A stretch of DNA of 64,000 bases, taken from Chakrabartyella piscis (lineage in GTDB: Bacteria > Bacillota > Clostridia > Lachnospirales > Anaerotignaceae). Numbering within the stretch: the stretch's first letter is position 1; every line of letters starts with the position of its first letter. The notes beneath the pieces are model-generated. The model ran no database searches and was not told the origin of the DNA. It saw only the letters and a program-made list of their open reading frames with translations. The stretch lies in assembly GCA_030067835.1 (NCBI GenBank), contig CP092441.1, forward strand, positions 1,240,001 through 1,304,000, read 5' to 3'. A program made the position numbers and the translations under genes. This document shows positions 7,719-16,261 of this stretch, piece by piece.

Positions 7719-8351
7719 GTGGGATTGGATAAAATAGAGTTAATAAATAGTTATATTGAAAAATGCAACCACGTTAAAAGAGAAGATGCTAAAAGGCTTG
7801 CCAGTATAATTTATAGTGTATTTGCAACAGATATTAAAGGGTTATCAAGAGGAATACATCAAGGAAAAGTTTATGTAATAGGTGATGTAGATAGATATGA
7901 TTATCTCGACGATATAGTGATTTTGAAAGAGAAGTTAAGTAAATATGCAATAGATTTGGAAGATGTAAACAGAGAGAAAGAATATGAAATTGAAAAACTT
8001 CGTTTGCAAGCTGAGGTATTAAAAAGCTCTGTTACAGTTAATAATACTAATAATAATCAGAGTCAAAGTCAAAGTGTTTCTGAATCTACTGCAAATGTTA
8101 CAATTTCTATTAAGCAAGTAATTAATAGAATAGAAAATCTATCACCAAATATATTATCGGATGAAGAGAAATCTGAATTAGAAGATAAGATGTCGGCTAT
8201 TGAAATTGCAAAAAATTCAAAAGATAAAAAGAAACTTATGGATAAATTAGGTAGTGTATTAGAATATATTACCAATAAAGGCGTAGAAGTTGGGATTGCA
8301 GTATTGCCTTATTTAGGAGATATATCAAAATTCATAGAAATAATGCAATAA
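7719..8351 (+). CDS. Uncharacterised helical protein between methylase and DpnII endonuclease
   Basis: This protein is about 210 residues long and was not recognised as a named family. It has an N-terminal helical part, a coiled coil (~75-105), a low-complexity NTNNNQSQSQS spacer (~110-120), then a helical C-terminal domain ending KGVEVGIAVLPYLGDI, which could be weakly membrane-associated. GTG 7719 or TTG 7725 could be the start; AGGGGGA at 7711 better fits TTG 7725. The tight spacing (6 and 14 bases to its neighbours) places it in the restriction operon. C-terminal domains ending in such KGV-V-I--LP- segments occur on proteins near defense genes, from general knowledge only. Confidence 0.7.
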   Translation: MGLDKIELINSYIEKCNHVKREDAKRLASIIYSVFATDIKGLSRGIHQGKVYVIGDVDRYDYLDDIVILKEKLSKYAIDLEDVNREKEYEIEKLRLQAEVLKSSVTVNNTNNNQSQSQSVSESTANVTISIKQVINRIENLSPNILSDEEKSELEDKMSAIEIAKNSKDKKKLMDKLGSVLEYITNKGVEVGIAVLPYLGDISKFIEIMQ

Positions 8352-8365
8352 AGGAGGATGATGAA

Positions 8366-9274
8366 ATGAACTATATAGAAAAATATAAGAGCATGGGTAT
8401 TCTTTCAGACAATGCAGCCTTCGAATATCTAATGTCAAATCTTAAAGATACAATTCGTACATATGATTTTTTTGTTGCTTGGGGAAAGGTTCTTGGGAAT
8501 GTAACGAAAATTGAAGTGGCATTGAATATTTTGAACACTCTTATTGGAAAAGAAGATGCAGAAGCTACCCTAAAAGACTTAATCAAAGACTACCCTGAAG
8601 TAGTTCCAGTTATTCCTTTTTTAATTGCTGTTCGTGGTACGAGTGTCAAAATTGCTGACATGGGTGGCGACATTGAATATTCATTTTCTAAACGAAAAGA
8701 ATATTCTGATGACGAAATTGATAACATAGTTTGTTTTGCTAAAGAATGTGGTTTGCTTAAGGTGCTATCAGATAAGAGTATTAAAAATCTTGTAGATTAT
8801 GCCATTGGTGTTGAAGTTGGTCTTGATACCAATGCTCGCAAAAATCGTAGTGGTACAGCTATGGAAAATCTTACAGAAGTATATGTGAAATCAATTTGTG
8901 ACAAACATGACTATAAATATATAGCACAAGCAACAGCAAATAAAATCAAGCAAGAATTTGGCAAAGAGGTAAATACAGACAAAGCAGATAGGCATTTTGA
9001 TTTTGCGGTTGATACTGGAGATATGCTTTACCTTATGGAAGTGAATTATTATGGCGGTGGAGGATCGAAGCTAAAATCAGTATCGGGTGAGTTTAGTAGC
9101 TTGTTTGAACTTGTCAAGAATGATAGGACGGGATTCATTTGGGTGACAGATGGTGAAGGGTGGCTGACAGCAAAACGTCCTCTTAGGGAAACATTTGATG
9201 TAACGGACTATATTATGAATATCAATATGATAGAGCGAGGGCTGCTTGAAGAAATACTTGTGAAAGGATTATAA
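8366..9274 (+). CDS. DpnII-family type II restriction endonuclease (GATC)
   Basis: This 302-residue protein aligns along its length with DpnII as I know it: KIEVALNILNTLIGK, YPEVVPVIPFLIAVR, LVDYAIGVEVGLDTNARKNR (first residues), then the catalytic region HFDFAV...LMEVNYYGGGGSK, with the Glu of EVN near residue 225, and WVTDGEGW. It cleaves unmethylated GATC and is protected by the Dam-type enzyme at 6828. It has a strong AAAGGAGG ribosome binding site. It lies 2 bases from the next gene, so the operon continues. Confidence 0.93.
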   Translation: MNYIEKYKSMGILSDNAAFEYLMSNLKDTIRTYDFFVAWGKVLGNVTKIEVALNILNTLIGKEDAEATLKDLIKDYPEVVPVIPFLIAVRGTSVKIADMGGDIEYSFSKRKEYSDDEIDNIVCFAKECGLLKVLSDKSIKNLVDYAIGVEVGLDTNARKNRSGTAMENLTEVYVKSICDKHDYKYIAQATANKIKQEFGKEVNTDKADRHFDFAVDTGDMLYLMEVNYYGGGGSKLKSVSGEFSSLFELVKNDRTGFIWVTDGEGWLTAKRPLRETFDVTDYIMNINMIERGLLEEILVKGL

Positions 9275-9276
9275 AC

Positions 9277-9813
9277 ATGATAAAAAATGGAAAAGGTGGA
9301 GGAAATACTCGTACAGGGTTAGTGTTTGAAGGAAAAACAGATTTGGCTACCTTCCTTTCAGAACAAGATGGATACAGAGTAGACAATGGATTTGTTTATT
9401 ATCAAGGAAATGAAGTGGCTAGACTTTTTAAAAAACATGGATTTTATCGTTTTTTAGATGAAATAGGAATCGAATGGAAGAAAATTATATCAAAGAAAAT
9501 TTTACCTGATGATAGTATTTATGTAATTATTAATAATACGATGTATATCATAGAATGCAAGTTTCAGCAAGTGGCGGGTTCTGTTGATGAGAAAATTCAA
9601 ACTTGTGACTTTAAGAAAAAACAATATCAAAAATTAATGGCGCCGGCAAATATTGAAGTTGAATATATGTATTTGTTGAGTGAGTGGTTTAAAGATCCTA
9701 AATATAAAGATGTGTTGGATTATATTATTAGTGTTCGTTGTCAGTATTATTTTGAATATATTCCTTTGGCAAAATTAGGATTGCCTGTACCTTGTATTGA
9801 AGGAGGGGAATAA
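9277..9813 (+). CDS. PD-(D/E)XK superfamily nuclease (restriction-type)
   Basis: This 178-residue protein has an N-terminal RTGLVFEGKTDL, then PDDSIYV ... NTMYIIECKFQQVAGSVDEK. The D...E-x-K pattern (Glu ~93, Lys ~95) and the following Q fit a PD-(D/E)XK active site. The size and C-terminus (SEWFKDPKYKDVLDYIISV) suggest a small type II endonuclease. It is probably the partner of the methyltransferase that starts 3 bases downstream of its stop. The target sequence cannot be read from the sequence. Confidence 0.75.
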   Translation: MIKNGKGGGNTRTGLVFEGKTDLATFLSEQDGYRVDNGFVYYQGNEVARLFKKHGFYRFLDEIGIEWKKIISKKILPDDSIYVIINNTMYIIECKFQQVAGSVDEKIQTCDFKKKQYQKLMAPANIEVEYMYLLSEWFKDPKYKDVLDYIISVRCQYYFEYIPLAKLGLPVPCIEGGE

Positions 9814-9816
9814 TTC

Positions 9817-10560
9817 GTGGCAAAGAAAGTAAAAAAATGGGAACCAGAGAATTTTGAACTAGAGATGACTACACATTGGACATTTCCGAAGCGTGGTGAT
9901 TGGGCAACACATGATGCTAAATGGAGGGGGAATTGGTCGCCATATATACCAAGAAATTTACTTCTTCGTTATTCCAAAGAGGGCGATTTGGTGCTAGATC
10001 AGTTTGCGGGTGGAGGAACTACCCTTGTGGAGGCGAAGTTGCTTAAACGCAATATTATTGGTGTTGATGTTAATGATGTTGCGTTGGATAGATGTAGAGA
10101 AAAAATTGATTTTGAGTGGGAAGATGCAGGTAAAGTCTATATACATAAAGGTGATGCACGAAATTTGCACTTTGTACCTGACGAAAGCATAGATTTAATT
10201 GCAACTCATCCTCCTTACGCTAATATCATTCAGTATAGCGAAGATATAGCAGAAGATTTATCTCACTTGAAAATCAAGGGATTTCTCGAAGAAATGAAAA
10301 AAGTGGCTTCTGAAAGCTACCGAGTTTTGAAAGATGATAAATTTTGCTGTATTTTAATGGGCGATACAAGAATTAAAGGTCATGTGCAAACAATGAGCTT
10401 TGAAGTTATGAAAATCTTTGAAGCTGAGGGGTTCAAACTAAAAGAAATCATTATAAAAGAACAACACAACTGTAAGGCAACGGGATATTGGAAAACTAAT
10501 AGTGTGAAGTATAACTTTTTGTTGCTTGCACATGAGTATTTATTTGTGTTTAAGAAATAA
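9817..10560 (+). CDS. N4-cytosine/N6-adenine DNA methyltransferase
   Basis: This 247-residue amino-methyltransferase has motif I DQFAGGGTTLVEA (from ~61) and motif IV THPPYANII (HPPY near 131), a motif order seen in N4mC/N6mA enzymes without a large target-recognition domain. It starts at GTG 9817 after AAGGAGGGG. It is likely the protective methylase for the adjacent PD-(D/E)XK nuclease, forming a second restriction pair inside the DpnII operon. Whether cytosine or adenine is modified is not decided by HPPY alone. Confidence 0.82.
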   Translation: MAKKVKKWEPENFELEMTTHWTFPKRGDWATHDAKWRGNWSPYIPRNLLLRYSKEGDLVLDQFAGGGTTLVEAKLLKRNIIGVDVNDVALDRCREKIDFEWEDAGKVYIHKGDARNLHFVPDESIDLIATHPPYANIIQYSEDIAEDLSHLKIKGFLEEMKKVASESYRVLKDDKFCCILMGDTRIKGHVQTMSFEVMKIFEAEGFKLKEIIIKEQHNCKATGYWKTNSVKYNFLLLAHEYLFVFKK

Positions 10561-10581
10561 AACTATGAATGGGGGAAGAAA

Positions 10582-12054
10582 ATGAGAAAATATGAATATA
10601 AAGATTTGAGCATTAGTGATTTATATATTAACCCGGAAAATTATCGCTATATAAATGATGCAAATGATGAAATAGATGCTGTGATTTCTATGTTCAATGT
10701 GAATACTGGTACTCCAGTAAAAGAAATGTACAATTTAGCAAAAGATATAGTTGAAGATGGACTCAACCCTTTTGAAGTGCCAATTGCTTGCTATGATGAT
10801 GACTTGAAAAAGTATGTAGTGTTTGATGGTAATAGGCGTATTACTTGCATAAAGCTTATGACTCAATACAAAGATAATAAGGATATAGCTGAGAAAATTC
10901 CTTCAGTCAAAGAAATTTATAAATTGAATTATGATAATGACAAGATTCAATGCGTGGTTTATACTAATTCGGATGATGCGAAGCATTTTTTATATAAAAT
11001 TCATCAAGATGTTAATGAGGGAATTGGAAGAAAGCAGTGGGATTATCAAGCAAAAATGAAAGCTGATGCAGCTAAGGGGAATAAAAGTAAAACTTATTCT
11101 ATCGTAGAATTTTTAAAAAATAATCCAAGTACGGATAAATCTTTAATCTCTGATATAGATAATAATCGTTGGATTTCAAAACTTGAACGTGTAGTTGGTT
11201 TCGCTAAATTTAAAGAAACTTACAATATAACCTTTGGGATAAATAATTCATTAATCTATAAGGACTCTGAAGAGCAAGTATTAGCGATGATGTCAAAACT
11301 TGTATATGATCTAATTCATAATTCTGCAACCAATAATTTTAGATTTAAAAGTGATTTTGAAAATTATGTATCAAAACTTAATGCAGAATTTAAAACACAG
11401 ATAGTTGCAGATAATAATGAGGATAAACAAGAACAAACTAAGAATGATTCAAATAGTAGTGTAGCTACTTCGAAAGATTTTCAGAGAACTCAAGGGAGTA
11501 ATGATACAAAAAGCACAAAAAGTGAAAAAAGCGGACAAGCTAATAATGATATAAGTAATGATACAGAACTTCCGGCTACGGGAACACCGCGAACCATGTC
11601 AAAACAATATTTTGGAAAGGTAGCACTTAAGCTTGGAAAAGTTTATGCTACTGATGATTATGATTGCTTGAATGAAAAAGGGAAACAAATGATTATGGAA
11701 TTGGAAGGGTTAAATATAAAAGAATATCCCGTAGCATCAGCCGCTTTATGCAGAGCATTATTAGAGTGTGTGCTGAAATTATGGATGACGTCTATTAACG
11801 ATACAAATTTTGACTCTGGGAAATTACCAACTACATATAATTTGTGTCTTACTTCACTTAGAAATAAAGGATATATAAATGATAAGGAACATAAAGTCTT
11901 AAAAGCTGAAGTCAATAAAGCTAATTATATTGATTTATTAAACACATGGATTCATTCTGAAACGAGTGCGTGTGTTTCAGAAACCAACCTTATTAGCGGA
12001 TGGAAAAATACAAGACTTTTAATTGAAAAATATATAGATAAACACAAGAAATGA
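10582..12054 (+). CDS. ParB/Srx-fold nuclease-like protein with C-terminal helical (HEPN-like) domain
   Basis: This protein is 490 residues long. The N-terminal ~180 residues resemble ParB/sulfiredoxin-fold proteins: PFEVPIACYDDD.. followed by VFDGNRRITCIKLM (residues ~80-93), equivalent to the G-x-R-R box. A charged low-complexity linker (~275-330) leads to an all-helical C-terminus with LNTWIHSE, reminiscent of HEPN-type folds, but the canonical R-x4-6-H is not evident. Its role is unknown. The ParB fold in defense or modification operons is often a DNA-binding or NTP-hydrolysing module. It lies 9 bases before the radical SAM gene. Confidence 0.65.
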   Translation: MRKYEYKDLSISDLYINPENYRYINDANDEIDAVISMFNVNTGTPVKEMYNLAKDIVEDGLNPFEVPIACYDDDLKKYVVFDGNRRITCIKLMTQYKDNKDIAEKIPSVKEIYKLNYDNDKIQCVVYTNSDDAKHFLYKIHQDVNEGIGRKQWDYQAKMKADAAKGNKSKTYSIVEFLKNNPSTDKSLISDIDNNRWISKLERVVGFAKFKETYNITFGINNSLIYKDSEEQVLAMMSKLVYDLIHNSATNNFRFKSDFENYVSKLNAEFKTQIVADNNEDKQEQTKNDSNSSVATSKDFQRTQGSNDTKSTKSEKSGQANNDISNDTELPATGTPRTMSKQYFGKVALKLGKVYATDDYDCLNEKGKQMIMELEGLNIKEYPVASAALCRALLECVLKLWMTSINDTNFDSGKLPTTYNLCLTSLRNKGYINDKEHKVLKAEVNKANYIDLLNTWIHSETSACVSETNLISGWKNTRLLIEKYIDKHKK

Positions 12055-12063
12055 GATGCGTAA

Positions 12064-13476
12064 ATGAATATTCTATTAGTAGAAGCAGATTATAAAAATA
12101 AATATCCACCTTTAGGTTTAATGAAAATTAGTGCTTATCATAAAAGTATTGGAGACGATGTAGTCTTGGTAAAAGGCAAAAATGTAGAGTTGAAAGATAA
12201 AAAATGGGACAGAATTTATATTACGACACTATTTACTTTTTATTGGAAAAAAACAATAGACGTAATAAAATATTATTATAATTCAGTTGAAGAACCCAAA
12301 AATATTTTTGTGGGTGGTATTATGGCAACTCTGTTATATGATGATTTACAGTTAGAAGAAGATATTCGAGGCATTACTATTATGAAAGGTTTGCTTGATG
12401 AACCTAATATGTTAGGTAGTGAAGAAATACCGGTAGATTTAATAACACCTGATTATGATATAATAGACACTGATAAAAATAAATATTTAGATTATGAGTA
12501 TGAAGTGAAAAATGCGTATATTACTTCGGCTACTAAAGGTTGTATCAGAAAATGTGAATTTTGTGCTGTTAGAACACTTGAACCTAAATATTGTCAGTTT
12601 GTAGATATCAAAAAGCAAGTCAAAAAAATCAATGAGCTATATGGAGAAAAACGCAATTTAATGTTGTTGGATAATAATATATTAGCTTCTCCGTCGTTAG
12701 AGAAAATTGTTGATGATTTGGTTGAGTTGGGCTTTGGGCGAGGCAATAAGAGTTATGAAAAACAATCAGGGAAAAGAAGGCTGAAACAGACGAGATATGT
12801 TGATTTTAATCAAGGAACAGATGCGAGGCTTTTAACTGAAAGTACCATTTTACAATTGGCAAGACTTGAAATAAAACCGTTAAGAATTGCCTTTGACCAT
12901 GCTGATGATGAAAATGTGAGGATCTACAAAGAAGCACAGTGGTTAGCTGCAAAAAACGGCTTTAAGAATCTATCTAATTATGTATTATTCAATTTTCACG
13001 ACACACCGAAAGAGCTATATGATAGATTACGCATCAATATTGAATTAAATAACAGTTTTATTAAAGAAGAATTATCAACCGGTATTTGGTCATTTCCTAT
13101 GAAATATATGCCATTTACAGGTGATAATCGTAAGGATAGAAAATATATAGGCGAACATTGGAATGCAAAGCTTTTGAGAGGAGTGCAATGTATATTAAAT
13201 GCAACTCATGGAGTTGTAGGGCCGAAAGAAGCATTTTTTAATCACGCTTTTGGAAATACATACAATGAATTTGAAGAATTAATATATATGCCGGAGTTAT
13301 ACATTACAAAACGTAGTTCTAGTGTTGAAAAAATTGAAGAGTGGAAGAAAATATATAGAAGCTTAAATACTGATGAAATGTACCAGTTTATTAATTTGAT
13401 TAAGAATAATATATTTCCTATAGTAGAAATTGAGAATGAAAAAGTCAGATATTTATATAAATGTTATTTAAAATAA
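12064..13476 (+). CDS. Radical SAM protein with B12-binding-like N-terminus
   Basis: This protein is 470 residues long. The radical SAM cluster motif CIRKCEFC has Cys at ~160, 164 and 167 (CxxxCxxC). The N-terminus (MNILLVEADYKNKYPPLGLMKI, first half of a Rossmann-like domain) resembles the cobalamin-binding domain of class B enzymes but has no clear DxHxxG. Its substrate is unknown. As the last gene of an operon with two DNA methyltransferases, two nucleases and a ParB-fold protein, it may act on nucleic acid or a nucleotide. The base composition matches its neighbours. Confidence 0.8.
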   Translation: MNILLVEADYKNKYPPLGLMKISAYHKSIGDDVVLVKGKNVELKDKKWDRIYITTLFTFYWKKTIDVIKYYYNSVEEPKNIFVGGIMATLLYDDLQLEEDIRGITIMKGLLDEPNMLGSEEIPVDLITPDYDIIDTDKNKYLDYEYEVKNAYITSATKGCIRKCEFCAVRTLEPKYCQFVDIKKQVKKINELYGEKRNLMLLDNNILASPSLEKIVDDLVELGFGRGNKSYEKQSGKRRLKQTRYVDFNQGTDARLLTESTILQLARLEIKPLRIAFDHADDENVRIYKEAQWLAAKNGFKNLSNYVLFNFHDTPKELYDRLRINIELNNSFIKEELSTGIWSFPMKYMPFTGDNRKDRKYIGEHWNAKLLRGVQCILNATHGVVGPKEAFFNHAFGNTYNEFEELIYMPELYITKRSSSVEKIEEWKKIYRSLNTDEMYQFINLIKNNIFPIVEIENEKVRYLYKCYLK

Positions 13477-13491
13477 ATGAGCTTGAATATT

Positions 13492-13513
13492 TGGCAACAT
13501 TTTGGCAACAAAA
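13492..13513. repeat. Tandem 11-bp repeat pair (TGGCAAC type)
   Basis: TGGCAACATTT at 13492-13502 is followed directly by TGGCAACAAAA at 13503-13513, 16 bases after the radical SAM stop. The 11-bp period places both words on one face of the helix, as expected for arm-type sites of tyrosine integrases. Four similarly built pairs lie near element ends in this window. Confidence 0.6.
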
Positions 13514-13682
13514 AATCAGATACCAAAAAATATTCAAATAATTTTTAATAATACAAATACCACTTGCCATAAAACATAATCAAAACTGTTTAAGTTGTGT
13601 TTTGTGGTGGGGAGTGGGAGTAAGTAGTAAAAGGCTTGAAAGTGGCTTAAACACTGGGTTTTTGGCACTTCTTAAAGGCTTA

Positions 13683-13704
13683 TGATACTACTATGATACT
13701 AAAA
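13683..13704. repeat. Tandem 11-bp repeat pair (TGATACTA type), right end of element 1
   Basis: TGATACTACTA (13683-13693) is followed by TGATACTAAAA (13694-13704). The same pair recurs at 27463-27484 after the cargo of the sister element, which supports reading it as the right-end integrase arm site of this element family. The interval 13514-13682 contains no gene I recognise. An att core probably lies close by, near the AGTATCC at ~13727. Confidence 0.65.
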
Positions 13705-13754
13705 TTATTTTAACCGATAAATTTATAGTATCCCAAAATGAATAAAACATGAGG

Positions 13755-13808
13755 AAAACCCTCCTGTTTCGCTAAGTTTTATGACTTAGTGAAATGGGAG
13801 GGTTTTTT
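13755..13808 (+). terminator. Strong rho-independent terminator
   Basis: An ACCCTCC ... GGAGGGT stem with an inner CTAAGT...ACTTAG helix is followed by a run of six T residues (13803-13808). A residues on the other side would let it act in both directions. It would insulate element 1 cargo from the minus-strand repressor gene. Confidence 0.85.
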
Positions 13809-13812
13809 ATTT

Positions 13813-13834
13813 TGGCTACAAATTGGCTACACCA
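13813..13834. repeat. Tandem 11-bp repeat pair (TGGCTAC type)
   Basis: TGGCTACAAAT (13813-13823) is followed by TGGCTACACCA (13824-13834), just downstream of the repressor stop. It has the same architecture as the other pairs but a different word, so it may belong to another integrase. Confidence 0.55.
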
Positions 13835-13837
13835 GAT

Positions 13838-14350
13838 TTACAAAGGCTCGTTATTGCCTGTTAATTCGTCTTTGGTAAGGGCAAGTAAAAACTTGTCTGT
13901 AAGTAGCTGCGTTTTAGCTGTTTCATTTTCCACGGTAAAAAGTGCATCAGATAACTGCTGTGCCATTGCTTCTTCTGTGGCAATGCGTTCTAGGCAAGCA
14001 TTAATTTTATCATTATTAAAACGTACCTTAATTGAAGTAGGATCAATGCTACCATCAGCATTTCGGTCATAGGCAAAATCAGCACCAAGTTTTTCTTTCA
14101 ATAGATAAAACAAGGTCATGGCATCACCTACTGTTTCAACTTTAACGGTATCAAGCTTAACTTTAAGTAATTCATTACCGCCTATTTCGAGAACGGAAGC
14201 AATCTTTTGTAATTGCTCTGCTTTTGGGAACCTATCCCCTGCTTCGTATTTACGGATTGATATTTCGCTTAATCCAGAAAGTTCAGATAATTGCTTTTGT
14301 GTCAGCTTATTTGCTTTACGATAAAATTGAATTTTTTCACCTATATTCAT
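13838..14350 (-). CDS. XRE-family repressor of the integration module
   Basis: This is a 170-residue regulator starting MNIGEKIQFYRKANKLTQKQ. The N-terminal HTH (residues ~5-60) has SELSGLSEISIRKYEAG as its core, and the C-terminal domain is uncharacterised. ATG 14350 has a GAGAGGTG ribosome binding site; the frame upstream of it is not needed. It is divergent from the excisionase gene. Three GATAC-N4-GTATC palindromes lie in the shared intergenic region, so autoregulation and repression of xis/int are likely. Confidence 0.85.
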   Translation of the reverse strand: MNIGEKIQFYRKANKLTQKQLSELSGLSEISIRKYEAGDRFPKAEQLQKIASVLEIGGNELLKVKLDTVKVETVGDAMTLFYLLKEKLGADFAYDRNADGSIDPTSIKVRFNNDKINACLERIATEEAMAQQLSDALFTVENETAKTQLLTDKFLLALTKDELTGNNEPL

Positions 14351-14369
14351 GATACGCACCTCTCTTATA

Positions 14370-14469
14370 GATACTATTGTATCAGAAATATAAAAGAAAG
14401 TAAAGAAAATTCTTGACAGATACAAAAGTATCTGAAATTATATAATATATAAACAGATACAATAGTATC
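14370..14469. promoter_or_regulatory. Operator array: three GATAC-N4-GTATC palindromes
   Basis: The sites are GATAC-TATT-GTATC (14370-14383), GATAC-AAAA-GTATC (14419-14432) and GATAC-AATA-GTATC (14456-14469), between the divergent repressor and xis genes. A TTGACA (14413-14418) abuts the middle site and a TATAAT follows at 14441. A fourth identical site lies at 27548-27561. These are the predicted operators of the repressor at 13838-14350. Confidence 0.75.
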
Positions 14470-14494
14470 TTAAAAATAAAAAGGAGGACACAAT

Positions 14495-14689
14495 ATGTCA
14501 AAAGTAACTTTATTAACAGCAACGGATGTAGCAGAAATCTTAGGTATGTCAAAACCTTATTGTTATAAGGTGATTGCAAAAATGAATGAGCAACTTGAAA
14601 AGGAGGGATATATGACGATCAGAGGAAAAATCAGTAAAACATATTTTGAAGAAAAATATTATGGTTTACAAACAAAGACTAACTATTAA
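14495..14689 (+). CDS. Small HTH protein, probable excisionase
   Basis: This 64-residue protein reads MSKVTLLTATDVAEILGMSKPYCYKVIAK, split here as a MerR/excisionase-type winged HTH, and ends ISKTYFEEKYYG. Its position between repressor and integrase is typical for Xis of Firmicute ICEs and IMEs. The ribosome binding site AAGGAGGAC is strong. In this window it is separated from int by an IS110 insertion, which may uncouple their expression. Confidence 0.78.
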   Translation: MSKVTLLTATDVAEILGMSKPYCYKVIAKMNEQLEKEGYMTIRGKISKTYFEEKYYGLQTKTNY

Positions 14690-14829
14690 AAGTCAAGTCT
14701 AAATTCAAAATTTTTGAATGACTTACAGAAATATATTTCAGATAGATAATGAACATTGAAAACTGCATGACAAATAGAGCATCTCTACAGGTGCTCAAAT
14801 CAGGAGATATTTAGAGAAAACAAATCAGG

Positions 14830-15999
14830 TCACTTTATGTATGCCTCTCGTGTTTTTTCTAGTTGATAAATTACTCTTACAAGCTTTTTGGCAGCATGGG
14901 AAATGGCAACATAATAATGCTTTCCTTCAGCACGTTTTTTAGCTAGGTATGCATTAAATGTTGGATCCCAATGACAAACATAGATTGTGGCATTAAATAA
15001 TGCATATCGCAGGTAGCGAGAACCTCGTTTTTCCATTTTAGAATGGGAGGATTCTAACTGACCAGACTGATAAGTGGACGGCGATAACCCAGCATAAGCC
15101 AAAATCTTATCTGGAGAATCAAACCTAGAAAAATCCCCAATCTCTGCAAGAATCATTGCACCCATGCGATAACTGATTCCAGGTATGGTTAGGATTGGAG
15201 ACTGCATTTCATCCACAATAGATTTGATTTCGGTTTCTATTTCAGCAATTTCAGAATCTAACACTTTGATGAGTTGAATGGTATGCTTCAATTCTAATGA
15301 TTTGGCGGGCATATGGGAGCCAATAGAAGTTCTAGCTGTATTACGGAATAGAATAGCCGTATTTTTATCAAAGCGCCCTCTAGAAGCTGTTTCCAGAAGA
15401 TTCGTCAACCTAGTCAAATGTGCATCGGCAATGGCTTTGGAACTTGGAAACTCAACCAACAAAGCATAAACGGATGCGATATGAAGTGTTGGCACCAATT
15501 TTTCCAATTCAGGAAATAAAATCGTTACAAGCCTAGAAATGGAAGTTTTTAATTTTGCCCGTTCTTTTACTTTATCAAAACGATAACGAGTGAGTGACTT
15601 TAGTTCTTCGTTGTGGTATGATGTATCTGAGTAGGACTTCAAGTTCACATCAGACATGAGCATAGTAGCAATCGTATGGGCATCAACTTTATCCGTTTTC
15701 GTCTTTCTAAGGCTTAGACTTTTTCTGTAAAGATTTGTATGTAACGGGTTGATAGTATAGGTGGTTAGACCTTTATCAAGCAGATACCCCAAGATGTTAT
15801 AACTGTAGTGTCCAGTGGCTTCAAGTCCTACTTTTACTTTGGTTAAATCATCGGAAAGAGATTCTACTCTTTGATAAAGTTCATCAAATCCATCTCGGTT
15901 GTTTGTGATGGTAAATGCTTTTGCAAGTATTTCCCCATCAGAGTTGGTCATAAAACAATCGTGCTTATCCTTGGCAACATCAATTCCTACGTAAATCAT
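14830..15999 (-). CDS. IS110-family transposase
   Basis: This intact DEDD transposase/recombinase has ~389 residues, starting MIYVGIDVAKDKHDCF at ATG 15999 with an AAGGAG ribosome binding site. The N-terminal RuvC-like domain carries GIDVAKDKHD and GLEATGHYS. The C-terminal Transposase_20 domain carries LTIPGISYRMGAMILAEIG (first part) and YAGLSPSTYQSG with the catalytic Ser region. It ends KLVRVIYQLEKTREAYIK, giving the C-terminus missing in the copy at 1757. IS110 enzymes are guided by a bridge RNA. Confidence 0.92.
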   Translation of the reverse strand: MIYVGIDVAKDKHDCFMTNSDGEILAKAFTITNNRDGFDELYQRVESLSDDLTKVKVGLEATGHYSYNILGYLLDKGLTTYTINPLHTNLYRKSLSLRKTKTDKVDAHTIATMLMSDVNLKSYSDTSYHNEELKSLTRYRFDKVKERAKLKTSISRLVTILFPELEKLVPTLHIASVYALLVEFPSSKAIADAHLTRLTNLLETASRGRFDKNTAILFRNTARTSIGSHMPAKSLELKHTIQLIKVLDSEIAEIETEIKSIVDEMQSPILTIPGISYRMGAMILAEIGDFSRFDSPDKILAYAGLSPSTYQSGQLESSHSKMEKRGSRYLRYALFNATIYVCHWDPTFNAYLAKKRAEGKHYYVAISHAAKKLVRVIYQLEKTREAYIK

Positions 16000-16049
16000 A
16001 AATAAATTTCTCCTTAAAAAGTATTTGATACTGTTTGGAACCACTGGTA

Positions 16050-16181
16050 CTCTTTGCGATTGTAACCTCGTTCTAAATAAACCGTCATGCGGTATCTAAC
16101 TAATTAACAAATAAACAAAGAGACTGTGGTTGGAGCCTTTATTAAACCATCAAGTGGTAGGAGGAATTCACCAATCCACAG
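16050..16181 (-). ncRNA. Predicted IS110 bridge-RNA region
   Basis: Upstream of the transposase, two stems are supported: CTCTTTG (16050-16056) with CAAAGAG (16116-16122), and CTGTGG-TTGG (16124-16133) with CCAA-t-CCACAG (16171-16181). The related IS110 copy keeps both helices with compensatory changes (CTCTATG/CATAGAG; TTAG/CTAA), which is direct covariation evidence for a structured RNA. The internal loops differ between copies, as expected for target- and donor-binding loops. The transcript ends are not determined. Confidence 0.65.
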
Positions 16182-16261
16182 TATCTAAATCAGCGTAGCT
16201 TATACCTAGGAAAAGGTAAAGAAAAAGCTATAAATATATAATACGAGGAGGAATTTGCATA

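Larger units (their letters stand above)
14822..16193 (-). mobile_element. IS110-family element inserted between xis and int
   Basis: It comprises the transposase gene and a long structured upstream region. AAATCAG occurs at both apparent ends (14822-14828 and 16187-16193), compatible with a shared core or target sequence; removing one copy joins the xis and int flanks cleanly. IS110 elements do not make ordinary target duplications, so these boundaries are an inference. It is related but not identical to the element at 1792-4448. Confidence 0.7.
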
